From Planctomycetota bacterium (GTDB lineage: Bacteria; Planctomycetota; UBA8742; UBA2392), in the NCBI GenBank assembly GCA_016722065.1, contig JADKGX010000002.1:186001-250000 (forward strand): 64,000 nt of DNA, given 5' to 3'. Shown here in pieces: positions 53,233-61,588 of this stretch (its first letter is position 1; each line of letters begins with the position of its first letter). The notes beneath the pieces are model-generated. The model saw nothing but the letters and a program-made list of their open reading frames with translations, did not search any database and was not told the DNA's origin. The translations under genes were made by a program, and so were the position numbers.

Positions 53233-54401
53233 GGGCTGCTCCGCAACCGTGCTATCCGTTTGTCGCGCTCTGATTCCCAGTTCTTTGCATTTTTCAGGTA
53301 CTGATCGCGGGCGTCTTTTTCGCCAAGGCGGCTGTAGGTGTCGGCGGCGTTGGTGTCGCGCAGTATCAGCACGTCGTAGGCGCGCTCGCACAGGATCACG
53401 AACTGGTCCTTCAGTTTGTCGGAAAGGTTCGGGTTCTCAATGCGATACAGTTCATATTCGCCAATCAGTTCCAGGGCGTGTTCATAGGGCACAAGGTCGT
53501 AAATCGGGCCCTTGCTGGAATCCATGATTTCGTTGATTGACCACAGCAGCGCATAGGGCCGCCAGCGCGTGTCGGTATCGCGCAGCCCGGCCTGGCGGTA
53601 CAGCCGGTCAAAGCTCTCGGCCGCAATAAAGTGCGCACCATTCAGGCGCTGGGCGTGTGCCTTGATGAACAGGGTGTCGCCCTTGACCGCCGGCGGCGGG
53701 TTCAGCGCCAGCAGGTCGTCACAGATCTCCACCACGTCGTTGTAGCTGCGTGCGGCAAAGGCCAGCCAGGCGATGTCGCGGGTCAACTCTGCGGTGCGGT
53801 GGCGAAACTCGCGCAACTCCTGCACCGGCAGGTAGTAGGTAATCAGTATGCGGCAATCCAGCAGCGCCGCGCCAAGCTGGTTGCTGCTGTACATGGCGTC
53901 TGCGTCGGGTGCCAGGCGCTTGATGAAATCCACAAAATCGTTGGCGCGAAACTCTTTGGCGTAGTCGGCAATACCGCGATCGCGCGCCACCAGCTCGCGC
54001 AGGCGCGGGTCGTCGTCGGGTGCCAGGTACAGAAACAGCAGGCGATCCAGCGGCACCGATCGCGGCAAGCCGCCTTCCTGTGCCCGGCCCAGTGCCAAAC
54101 GCGCGGCAATGCGCAGTTGAATCGCCTCTGCTACGCGGGATCCTTCGGGGAAATTCAGCGACAGTTGCTCGCTCAGGTTCACGCAATCCTGCATGCGGCC
54201 TTGGGTAAAGGCCTTTTCGACGGCCTGAAACAGCGCGGCTTCGTCGCTGCTGGCAATGCTGTCCTTGCGCACAATGCCCTTGCCAGGCTGGTACACCAGC
54301 CGGCCATTGCCCTTGGGGCCTTCGTAACGCGGCTCGGGCCCCTGTTTGCAGGCAGCAAGCAGGGCCAACGAAAGCATCGCAATCAGGGCGTGTGTTTTCA
54401 T
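53229..54401 (-). CDS. TPR-like lipoprotein, BamD-like layout
   Basis: This 390-residue protein has a lipoprotein signal (MKTHALIAMLSLALLAAC, Cys18) and a helical mature part. Early repeats, such as LFQAVEKAFTQGRMQDCVNLSEQLSLNFPEG, resemble the first TPR of BamD/YfiO. Later helices are WLAFAARSYNDVVEICDDLLALN and others. It is longer than typical BamD (about 240), so I call it BamD-like only in layout. It lies one base after recO and overlaps the LptE-like gene, which suggests outer-membrane assembly as its setting. Confidence 0.75.
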   Translation of the reverse strand: MKTHALIAMLSLALLAACKQGPEPRYEGPKGNGRLVYQPGKGIVRKDSIASSDEAALFQAVEKAFTQGRMQDCVNLSEQLSLNFPEGSRVAEAIQLRIAARLALGRAQEGGLPRSVPLDRLLFLYLAPDDDPRLRELVARDRGIADYAKEFRANDFVDFIKRLAPDADAMYSSNQLGAALLDCRILITYYLPVQELREFRHRTAELTRDIAWLAFAARSYNDVVEICDDLLALNPPPAVKGDTLFIKAHAQRLNGAHFIAAESFDRLYRQAGLRDTDTRWRPYALLWSINEIMDSSKGPIYDLVPYEHALELIGEYELYRIENPNLSDKLKDQFVILCERAYDVLILRDTNAADTYSRLGEKDARDQYLKNAKNWESERDKRIARLRSSP

Positions 54402-54402
54402 T

Positions 54403-55149
54403 TCAAAGCACGCTGGCCGGGTCTGGCGCCTGCACGGTCTTCAACCGCCTGCCACCTTGCTGGGCCACCAGCCAGGCCAGCAGCCTAAGTGCCTGCTCGA
54501 AGGCGTCAACGCCCGTGCTGCCACTGTCTTGCCCGGTGCTTAGAATACGCAGGGCGGACAGCGTGGCCGGGGCAATGCGCAAAAGGTCGCCGCGGTTTTC
54601 GTCAAAGGGCGGGGCCAGCAGCCCCATTTCGGAAAGGCTGAAGCTTACAGCAACTTTGCCCGATGGTTCCCGCCCGCTGGCCAGACAGTGCGTCACTTGC
54701 GGTTCCACGCCCAGCACGCGAAGCAGCGACCAGGCAAATCGGGCCAGGGCTTCGGCATCGCGGCCTTGGCCCAGGGTGCGCATGGTCTTTACCGCTAGCA
54801 GAAGTATGGAGGGCCCGTCTTGGGGCGGCACTTCCATGCTCAGCAACAACTCGCGCAGTTGCTGCGCCCCCTGCCAGGCCGCAAAGCTGCGGCGAACCGC
54901 CGGAAAGAAGTCAATCAGCTCGGCCTGGGCCAGAATGCTCAACGTGCCCCGCCGTGAACGGTCGTACAGAACGACTTGATACAGGCACATCAGGTCCAGG
55001 GGGCCGCCAACGCTGCTTTTTTCACGTTTGGCACCCTTGGCAATGGCGCCGGTTGTGCCCAGGCGGTCCGTCAGCAGGGTAAGGATCTGGCTGGTCTCCG
55101 AGAAATCGACCTTGCGCAGACACAGTGCGTGGGTGGTGATCAGTGCCAT
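54403..55149 (-). CDS. recO: DNA repair protein RecO
   Basis: This 248-residue protein helps load RecA on gapped DNA with RecF and RecR. The OB-fold domain (about 1-80) opens with the family phrase HALCLRKVDFSETSQILTLLTDRLG and GAIAKGAKREKSSVGGPLDL. The rest is helical. The zinc-binding region that many RecO proteins have (C-x-x-C and C-x-x-C) keeps only one Cys (THCLASGREPSG) here, so it probably lacks zinc, as in E. coli RecO. It starts six bases after the CorC-like gene's stop. Confidence 0.88.
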   Translation of the reverse strand: MALITTHALCLRKVDFSETSQILTLLTDRLGTTGAIAKGAKREKSSVGGPLDLMCLYQVVLYDRSRRGTLSILAQAELIDFFPAVRRSFAAWQGAQQLRELLLSMEVPPQDGPSILLLAVKTMRTLGQGRDAEALARFAWSLLRVLGVEPQVTHCLASGREPSGKVAVSFSLSEMGLLAPPFDENRGDLLRIAPATLSALRILSTGQDSGSTGVDAFEQALRLLAWLVAQQGGRRLKTVQAPDPASVL

Positions 55150-55155
55150 GGCGGT

Positions 55156-56472
55156 TCAGTTTGACAGGTCTTCACTGGCCGTCACGCGGGTAATCTTGAC
55201 GCGCTTGATGCGGCGTTCGTCGGCATCAATCACGGTCAGGCGCAGGCCCTGTACTTCCACACTGTCGCCCACCTGGGGCAGGCGGCCAATGCGGTGCAGA
55301 ATCAGCCCGCCCACGCTGTTGTATTCGGGCGTTTCAGGCAGGTCGAGTTCCAGCCGGGCATTGACTTCGTCGATATCCACGTCGGCATCGGATTCAGCGT
55401 CGTTGCCGGTAAATGCCACAATCGAGGTGTCTTCCTGCTTGGCCGAGACGGCGTGGTCGTGTTCCGTGGGCAAGTGCCCTACAATGCGTTGCAGAATGTC
55501 TTCAATCGTTACCATGCCGGCAGTGCCGCCGTGTTCGTCCAGCAGCACGCCGAACTTGAGCTGCTCCTCGCGCATTTCGTGCAGCAACTCGTCCAGCGAT
55601 TTGTTTTCGGGCCAGAAACGCACCGGCCGCAGCACCTTGCGCAGGTCCGTCGGCCGCTGCCCCGCAGACCAGCTTTGCAGCAGGTCGGTGGCGTGCAGCA
55701 CACCGATAATGTGGTCGCGGTCGCCCTGATAGACAGGAATGCGCGTGAAGCCGGTCTGGGCGGCCACTTTCATGGCGGCCTCAATACCGTCCTCAATGTC
55801 GGCGCAGATCATGTCGGTGCGTGGAATCATGGCGCGGGTGGCCGGGGTTTTGCTCAACTCGACCACGTTGTGGATCATCTCGCGTTCTTCTTCGCCCAGC
55901 ACGCCTTCGCGTTCGGCTTCTTCCAGGCTGTCGGCCAGGTCTTCCTCAAACGATTCCTGGGCGTCTTCCGTAACATCCACGCCTTCAATGCGCGCACCAA
56001 TGCGGCGCACGCTGCTGGTAATCAATGTCAGGGGTTTGAACGGCAGGCTAAGCCAGGCAAAAGTCGGCAGCAGCACCAGCAGCGCCGATTCCTCACGGTG
56101 CCGCAGCAGCAGCGGTGGCACCAGCAACACGCACACCACCAGCGAAACGATACTCAGCACCGCTGCCATCAGCAGGTCCTGAATCACCAGCTTGCCGTCA
56201 AAGCTTAGAATCAGCAGGCACCAGCCAAGCAGGTTGCCGACAAAGCCGACAATGCGCGAATATTCCACGACCTGAATGAACTCGTCGTCACGGGCACACA
56301 GGCGCTCAAAGCGTCGCTGGGTGGCTTCGTCTTCATCCGGGATCAACTCAAACAGCAGCGAAAGCGCATAGTTGTGCAGCGCCTCGCCCACAACGCTGAT
56401 GTAGGCGATCGAGCAAAAGGTGACAATCACGACCGCGACGCCGGTCCAAAACGTCGCTGTGTCAGCGTCCAA
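55156..56472 (-). CDS. CNNM/HlyC-CorC family membrane protein
   Basis: This 438-residue protein has about four N-terminal hydrophobic segments (DUF21-like, about 8-150) and a linker. A CBS-domain pair (about 205-330) includes MIPRTDMICADIEDGIEAA and GVLLDEHGGTAGMVTIEDIL. A CorC/HlyC C-terminal domain ends it (about 345-430). The family is linked to Mg or Co resistance and ion efflux. I start at the TTG at 56472, because GGAGG stands five bases upstream; a longer frame from 56526 crosses a palindrome. It is the first gene of the long minus-strand cluster with recO next. Confidence 0.88.
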   Translation of the reverse strand: MDADTATFWTGVAVVIVTFCSIAYISVVGEALHNYALSLLFELIPDEDEATQRRFERLCARDDEFIQVVEYSRIVGFVGNLLGWCLLILSFDGKLVIQDLLMAAVLSIVSLVVCVLLVPPLLLRHREESALLVLLPTFAWLSLPFKPLTLITSSVRRIGARIEGVDVTEDAQESFEEDLADSLEEAEREGVLGEEEREMIHNVVELSKTPATRAMIPRTDMICADIEDGIEAAMKVAAQTGFTRIPVYQGDRDHIIGVLHATDLLQSWSAGQRPTDLRKVLRPVRFWPENKSLDELLHEMREEQLKFGVLLDEHGGTAGMVTIEDILQRIVGHLPTEHDHAVSAKQEDTSIVAFTGNDAESDADVDIDEVNARLELDLPETPEYNSVGGLILHRIGRLPQVGDSVEVQGLRLTVIDADERRIKRVKITRVTASEDLSN

Positions 56473-56495
56473 GGGGGCCTCCGCCGGCTTGGCGT

Positions 56496-56516
56496 TACAA
56501 CGTACCGCACGTTGTA
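56496..56516. promoter_or_regulatory. 8-bp inverted repeat upstream of the CorC-like gene
   Basis: TACAACGT, five bases, then ACGTTGTA makes a perfect inverted repeat with 8-bp arms. It lies 24 bases upstream of the chosen TTG start and 54 bases before the divergent gene at 56570. It could be an operator for either gene, or a hairpin in the leader of the long cluster. Confidence 0.4.
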
Positions 56517-56569
56517 GAACGTCCAAAGCACCGTAGAATCATGGCCGTTTTGCGACCAGAGAGACGTCT

Positions 56570-56821
56570 ATGTCGACAAAGAGCAGTGACGTCTACGACT
56601 ATTATTACGAAAATTACCTGCTGCTCTACAACCTGTATGGCAAAGGACGACCCCGCGTCGGCCGCGAAGAGTTCGAAAAACTCGATTCCGAACTGATGCT
56701 GATCATCTCCCGCGTTGACCACGGCGAGCTTTCCGCAGCAGACGTCGCCCGCATCAAAGACGTCGAATACATCCTGATGGATGATATCGCTGAAGCCCTG
56801 CTCGACCGCCCCCAGCGCTGA
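56570..56821 (+). CDS. small acidic hypothetical protein
   Basis: This 83-residue protein has a Tyr-rich opening (VYDYYYENYLLLYNLYGKGR) and then helices rich in Asp, Glu and Leu. No signal peptide or transmembrane helix is visible. The codon use and start context agree with a real gene. It stands alone, 96 bases before glmS in the same direction. I do not recognise the family. Confidence 0.7.
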   Translation: MSTKSSDVYDYYYENYLLLYNLYGKGRPRVGREEFEKLDSELMLIISRVDHGELSAADVARIKDVEYILMDDIAEALLDRPQR

Positions 56822-56917
56822 ACCGCCCCGGCCACAACGCCGCCAGCGTTTTCCACGGGCATTTTCCGCCCCGAATTTGGCGTTATTGTGCCGATACACC
56901 AGCAGGGGGAATCGCCC

Positions 56918-58744
56918 GTGTGCGGAATTGTCGGATATGTGGGTCAGCGTGAAGCCAGCGAAGTATTGCTGGAGGGTCTGCGCCGCCTGGAATACCGCGG
57001 CTATGATTCCGCCGGCGTAAGCATTCTCAATGGCACCGGGCTGCAACTTCGCAAGGCCGTAGGCCGCCTTGCCAACCTGGAACGCGAACTTGCCGCCACC
57101 CCGCTGCACGGGCACGTGGGCATTGGCCACACCCGCTGGGCCACACACGGCGCGCCCAGTGTGCGCAACAGCCATCCGCACCTGAGTTATGACGGCAAGT
57201 TGAGCATCATTCACAACGGCATTATTGAGAACTATCGCGAGCTCAAGAACGAGCTGCTGGCCCAGGGCGTGAAATTCGAAAGCGACACCGACACCGAAGT
57301 CGTGGCCCACCTTGTCGAGCGCGCCTACCAGGGCGATCTGCTGAAGGCCCTGGCAGAAGTGTTGCCCCGCCTGCGCGGGGCCTATGCGCTGGCATTGCTG
57401 CACCAGGACGAACCGGGCCGCGTGCTGGCAACACGGCTTGGCAGCCCGCTGGTACTGGGCGTTGGCGAGAACGAAAACTTCATCGCCAGCGACGTGCCGG
57501 CGTTGCTCAAATACACCCGCCGCGTGGTGTTTCCGGAAGAAGGCCAGATCTGTGAGATCAGCCGCGAGGGCGTACGCATCTTCAGCCCTGATCTCAAGCT
57601 GCTGCCGGCCGCCATCCAGACCACGGAACTGACACTGGATGCCGCGGAAAAGGAAGGCTTTGAGCATTTCATGCTCAAGGAAATCCACGAGCAGCCGCGC
57701 GCGATTGCCGAAACCCTGCGCGGTCGCTTGAACGAAGGCGCCATTGACCTGACCGAACTTGCCCTGGACCCCGCGCTGATCAACGGCTTGCGCCGCGTGG
57801 CAATCATCGCCTGCGGCACCAGTCTGTACGCCAGCATGGTGGGCAAATACCTGATGGAGCGATTCACCCACTTGCCCACGGAAACCTGGAGTGCCAGCGA
57901 GTTTCGCTATGCCGACCCGGTGATCAACGCCCAGACGCTGGTCATCAGCGTAAGCCAGAGCGGCGAAACCGCCGACACGCTGGAGGCCGTAAAACTGGCC
58001 AAGGCCAGCGGCGCCACCACCATCAGCGTGTGCAACGTGATGGGCAGCAGCATTGCGCGCATAAGTGCCGCCACACTGTACACCCGCGCCGGCCCGGAAA
58101 TCGGCGTGGCCAGCACCAAGGCCTACGTTACGCAGCTTGCGGCTTTTGCGCTGCTGGCCGTGGGGCTGGGCCGCATGCTGGGTACGACTTCGCAACAGCA
58201 AGAAGCCCGCATTGTGGACGGTTTGATGCACATTCCGGGCCAGGTAAAGGCGCTGCTGGACAAAGACATTGTGGCCGTCAAGCGCTGCGCCAAGCGCTAC
58301 AAGGATGTGTTCAACTTCATGTACATTGGACGGCACTTCAATTACCCCACCGCCATGGAAGGCGCATTGAAGCTGAAAGAAATCAGCTACATCCACGCCG
58401 AGGGTTACGCCGGCGGCGAAATGAAGCACGGCCCGCTGGCGCTGGTCGAGGGCACGTTTCCGACCATCGCCATTGCGCCCCAGGGCGGCACGCGGGAAAA
58501 ACTGCTTTCGAACGTGCAGGAAATTCGCGCCCGCAGTGGCGTGGTGGTGCTGGTTGCCACCGAAGGCGACGCCGAAGCCGCCGAGCTGGCGGATTACCTG
58601 ATCGAGATTCCGGCCTGCGCGGAAGAACTCAGCCCGATTCTGGCGATTGTGCCGTTGCAGTTGCTGGCCTATTACACCGCCACGCAACTGGGCCGCGACG
58701 TCGACAAGCCGCGTAACCTGGCCAAGAGTGTCACCGTCGAATAG
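56918..58744 (+). CDS. glmS: glutamine-fructose-6-phosphate aminotransferase GlmS
   Basis: This 608-residue enzyme makes glucosamine-6-phosphate, the entry to peptidoglycan and LPS sugar synthesis. The glutaminase domain has the N-terminal nucleophile Cys (CGIVGYVG, Cys2 after the initiator). It also shows LEYRGYDSAGV and IGHTRWATHG. Two SIS domains follow (about 285-420 and 455-590), with SQSGETADTLEA and the C-terminal KSVTVE. I start at the GTG at 56918, because GGGGGA lies eight bases upstream and Cys must follow Met. No glmS ribozyme is visible; the leader is only 96 bases. Confidence 0.96.
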   Translation: MCGIVGYVGQREASEVLLEGLRRLEYRGYDSAGVSILNGTGLQLRKAVGRLANLERELAATPLHGHVGIGHTRWATHGAPSVRNSHPHLSYDGKLSIIHNGIIENYRELKNELLAQGVKFESDTDTEVVAHLVERAYQGDLLKALAEVLPRLRGAYALALLHQDEPGRVLATRLGSPLVLGVGENENFIASDVPALLKYTRRVVFPEEGQICEISREGVRIFSPDLKLLPAAIQTTELTLDAAEKEGFEHFMLKEIHEQPRAIAETLRGRLNEGAIDLTELALDPALINGLRRVAIIACGTSLYASMVGKYLMERFTHLPTETWSASEFRYADPVINAQTLVISVSQSGETADTLEAVKLAKASGATTISVCNVMGSSIARISAATLYTRAGPEIGVASTKAYVTQLAAFALLAVGLGRMLGTTSQQQEARIVDGLMHIPGQVKALLDKDIVAVKRCAKRYKDVFNFMYIGRHFNYPTAMEGALKLKEISYIHAEGYAGGEMKHGPLALVEGTFPTIAIAPQGGTREKLLSNVQEIRARSGVVVLVATEGDAEAAELADYLIEIPACAEELSPILAIVPLQLLAYYTATQLGRDVDKPRNLAKSVTVE

Positions 58745-58815
58745 CCCCGTGGCTTGTGGCATTTCTGCCGGGTCGTACCCTTATGGAAACCCCGGCACAC
58801 CCCTTCGGACGCGCC

Positions 58816-60237
58816 GTGAAACGACTTTTCTGTGTCTGCCTGATCACTTTGGTTCTGGTTGCCTGCGCAAGCGGCACCCAGCCGGGCGGCCACACGCGCG
58901 GCAACGTGGAAGATTTCTCGGCCCAGGAGACGGCATCGGATGCCGTGGCAAGCACCCGGCCCGTGGATAACCCCCAGCGCCCACTCAGCCAGGAAGAAGC
59001 TGCCACAGCCGCCCTGAAGGTCAACGCACTGGTTACAGCCACCGACAGCACACAACGCGATGCAGCCCTGCAGGCGCTGGTTGCCCTGGGGCCGCGCTAC
59101 CTGAAATTCCTGCGCAGCGTCCAGGACGACGACATCGCCCTGGACATGCTGTGGGTTCTGCGGCGCATTGAGCGCGAGGCCGACCTGGCCGCCAACGGCG
59201 GCAACGCGCCTTTGCCAGCCGTGCCCGGAAAAATCGAACGCAACGCAGCCGAAGACCGCAAACCACCACCAGAGTACGGCGACCTGCCCACCGATTTTGA
59301 CCGCGAGCAGGTGGAGCGCTTTTTGGGCGCCCGCCTGGCCCAGGCCCGCCGCATGCTGGATGCCGGCGAGATTGGCGGCGCCGTCAACATTGCCAACGCA
59401 GCATTGATGCTGCTGCCCGACACGCGCTACAAACCCGAGTTCGATGCCTTGATGATCAAGGCCAGAAACGAAAGCCAGGCCGAGCTGCTGATTGCAGGCA
59501 CGCTGCAACTTTCGCCCGATCAACTGCAGTACGCCACGCGCCTCAAGGCCAGCAAGTTCAGCCAGTTGCTGACCGTGAAGTGCTATCTCAAGAATGTCTC
59601 AGCGGCCGAGATCCGCCTGAAGCTGTTTGACGGCCAGGGGCGCGAAAGCTTGCTGCAACTGGGAGTGAAGTACGAACAACTGGACTATTCAGGTACGTCG
59701 ATGACCCAGTCGTCGACTGTCAGTGTGCCGATTGCCTCGGGCGACGAAGTGCTGCTGATGCCCAACGAGACCCACGGCATTGAGGTGCCACTGGACGCAC
59801 TGACCACGCTGGATGCCGATGCACCAAGGCGCTGGGCGCTGGGCCGGGTCACGATTGACGCCGCGCTGCGGGTGTTTTCAGCGACCGACCGCGCCGGCAA
59901 GGCGATTGTGCTGCGGCCGATACGCTTTCCGGAACAGTCCATCCTGCTGTTTCCGGCCACGTTTGATGTGGCAGGTGCGGCACAGAACCCGATCAACGTG
60001 ACACGCAAATTGCTCAAGGACAACCTTTCGCAGGACGCGTTCATGGCCGCGCAGTTGGTCAAATCCACGCAGCTTCGGCCCATGGCCGACATGCTGCTGG
60101 GCGACGACTTTGAAACCGAACCCCTGGCCAACCAGCGTGCGCGCTTGCGCGCCATGACACTGCTGTTCAGTGCCGGAGCAACCTGGGATATCGGCAAGTG
60201 GCGCCGCTGGTGGCAACAGAACCGCAGCCGCTACTAG
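58816..60237 (+). CDS. hypothetical lipoprotein
   Basis: This 473-residue protein has a lipoprotein signal starting at a GTG (MKRLFCVCLITLVLVAC, Cys17). An ATG 33 bases upstream is an alternative start. A helical middle part (about 60-140) has ARRMLDAGEIGGAVNIANAA-like TPR pairs nearby. The later part is beta-rich (about 200-400; LLTVKCYLKNVSAAEIRLKL). The C terminus is basic and Trp-rich (WDIGKWRRWW). No family recognised. It follows glmS by 71 bases in the same direction. Confidence 0.75.
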   Translation: MKRLFCVCLITLVLVACASGTQPGGHTRGNVEDFSAQETASDAVASTRPVDNPQRPLSQEEAATAALKVNALVTATDSTQRDAALQALVALGPRYLKFLRSVQDDDIALDMLWVLRRIEREADLAANGGNAPLPAVPGKIERNAAEDRKPPPEYGDLPTDFDREQVERFLGARLAQARRMLDAGEIGGAVNIANAALMLLPDTRYKPEFDALMIKARNESQAELLIAGTLQLSPDQLQYATRLKASKFSQLLTVKCYLKNVSAAEIRLKLFDGQGRESLLQLGVKYEQLDYSGTSMTQSSTVSVPIASGDEVLLMPNETHGIEVPLDALTTLDADAPRRWALGRVTIDAALRVFSATDRAGKAIVLRPIRFPEQSILLFPATFDVAGAAQNPINVTRKLLKDNLSQDAFMAAQLVKSTQLRPMADMLLGDDFETEPLANQRARLRAMTLLFSAGATWDIGKWRRWWQQNRSRY

Positions 60238-60244
60238 CGCCCAT

Positions 60245-60260
60245 ACTTAAGCACTAAAGT
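60245..60260. promoter_or_regulatory. possible MarR operator
   Basis: ACTTAAGCACTAAAGT is an imperfect palindrome (12 of 16 positions match its reverse complement) in an AT-rich island 38 bases before the MarR start. MarR regulators usually bind such 16-20 bp palindromes and repress their own promoter. The link to this regulator is inference. Confidence 0.4.
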
Positions 60261-60297
60261 TATCACCCGGTCATGCCGATAGACCCACGGGGGCACC

Positions 60298-60774
60298 ATG
60301 GGTCTGCCGCGTGCATTCAAACTTGATTCGCAAGGACAGGCCCGCCTGGGATCGCAACTGCTGCGTCTGGCCCACCGGTTTGACCGTGCGTTGACGGAAC
60401 GGCTGGCGCGCTTTCGACTGGCCCCCACGCACTACGAGATTCTCAAGACCCTGTACGCCGCGCCGGACTACAGCCTGGGACATACCCAGCTTGCCCAGGC
60501 CCTGGGCATTACGTTGCCCAGCATCACACTGGCGGTGCGCAAGTTGGGGGCCATGCGCCTGATTGGCCAGCAGCGCGGTACAGACCGCCGCCAGCGGGTG
60601 GTAAGCCTGACGGTGAAAGGCGCAGAATTTCTGGCCCCGCTGTACGACACCACGGAAGAGTTCGCGACCGCCCTGTTTTCGGCCCTGCCCGACAAAGCCG
60701 CCAAGCAGGTAGAAACTTCGATTCAGTCATTACTTGCCCGCCTTAGTGCCCTGCAAGACAAGGCACCTGCTTAG
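60298..60774 (+). CDS. MarR family transcriptional regulator
   Basis: This 158-residue protein is a winged helix MarR regulator. The N-terminal dimer helix (RLAHRFDRALTERLARFRL) is followed by HTH helices. The recognition helix is in ALGITLPSITLAVRKLGAMRLI. The wing, with the conserved Asp-Arg-Arg, is GTDRRQRVVSLTVKG, and C-terminal dimer helices end it. Ligand is unknown. A palindrome in front of it may be its operator. Confidence 0.9.
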   Translation: MGLPRAFKLDSQGQARLGSQLLRLAHRFDRALTERLARFRLAPTHYEILKTLYAAPDYSLGHTQLAQALGITLPSITLAVRKLGAMRLIGQQRGTDRRQRVVSLTVKGAEFLAPLYDTTEEFATALFSALPDKAAKQVETSIQSLLARLSALQDKAPA

Positions 60775-60807
60775 CCAACTTAGCACCAGAGAACCCCAAA
60801 ACGACAG

Positions 60808-60933
60808 CCCGGCACAGAAGTGCCGGGGGTCGGGCTGCTGGCCCGACGATCGGTGCGGCGGCGCACATCGCGCATGGCGCCGATGTCGCGGCCGTTGGGC
60901 CACCCACGGGACTTGCGTCCCGGTCTTTTGTTT
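60808..60933 (+). ncRNA. structured leader or small RNA ending in a terminator
   Basis: Between the MarR stop and the DUF218 start are 205 bases without a gene. Five hairpins can be drawn. H1 is 60808-60827, 8 bp. H2 is 60829-60847, 7 bp. H3 is 60844-60888, 12 bp with one bulged G plus a 4-bp top. H4 is 60890-60901, 4 bp. H5 is 60907-60922, 6 bp, followed by TCTTTTGTTT. H2 and H3 share 60844-60847, so they exclude each other, as in attenuators and riboswitches. It does not match a riboswitch class I know. Confidence 0.45.
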
Positions 60934-60979
60934 GTGCTGCAAAGGGCGCTGCACTTCAGGCCTGCCGGCCCGGCTGCCG

Positions 60980-61582
60980 ATGCAATGGGCTATGCCCACC
61001 CGCTGGCAACGGCTTCGTCGTTTCGTGTTCCGGCTGCTGCTGGCTGTTGCGGTGCCGGCGTCGCTGCTGCTTGCCTGGGTTGGCCTTGGCCTGCGCCATG
61101 GCGACGATCACGCAGATTGCATTTTTGTGCCCGGGGCCGCCGTCTGGCGCAATCGCCAGCCCAGCGACGCGCTGGAGTACCGCCTGCAGCACGCCCTGGA
61201 CCTTTACCGGCAAAGGCGTGCACCGGTGATTGTGGTGGCCGGTGGCGGCAGCGGTAACTACGCCGAAGCTGAAGTGATGGCCGACTGGCTGATTGAGAAA
61301 GGCGTGCCGGCCGATGCCATCATCAAAGAAACCCTGTCCAACACCACGCGCGAAAACGCCGCCAATGCCGCGCCGCAGTTACGTCAACGTGGCCTGCGCA
61401 GCGCGCTGGTGTGCACGCAGTGGTTTCATGTAAGCCGCGCCAGCCTGTGCCTGGAACAAGAAGGCATCAAGGCCCAACCCGCGCCCTGTGGCGGCAAAGT
61501 GCTGCTGCGCGAACCCTGGTTTGTCGCACGCGAGATGGCGGCCTTGCCCGTGTACGCCCTGCGCCTGGACCAATGGCGCTAG
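60980..61582 (+). CDS. DUF218/ElyC-SanA-like membrane protein
   Basis: This 200-residue protein has an N-terminal membrane anchor (about 18-38). A DUF218 domain follows (about 45-190), with DCIFVPGAAVWRNRQPSDAL, then YRLQHALDLYRQRRAPVIVV and AGGGSGNYAEAEVMADWLIE. LSNTTRENAANA follows. Family members such as SanA, ElyC and YdcF act in envelope integrity and peptidoglycan synthesis. I start at the ATG at 60980, because the sequence before it is the structured leader; an ATG 12 bases on is also possible. Confidence 0.83.
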   Translation: MQWAMPTRWQRLRRFVFRLLLAVAVPASLLLAWVGLGLRHGDDHADCIFVPGAAVWRNRQPSDALEYRLQHALDLYRQRRAPVIVVAGGGSGNYAEAEVMADWLIEKGVPADAIIKETLSNTTRENAANAAPQLRQRGLRSALVCTQWFHVSRASLCLEQEGIKAQPAPCGGKVLLREPWFVAREMAALPVYALRLDQWR

Positions 61583-61588
61583 GCTGGC

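Noticed and set aside
56495..58762. A 755-residue minus-strand open frame
   Set aside because: It is the antisense of glmS and the small acidic gene.
58672..59523. Minus-strand frame containing STVTLLARLRG
   Set aside because: This phrase is the well-known antisense of the GlmS C terminus (KSVTVE) and is a frequent false gene.
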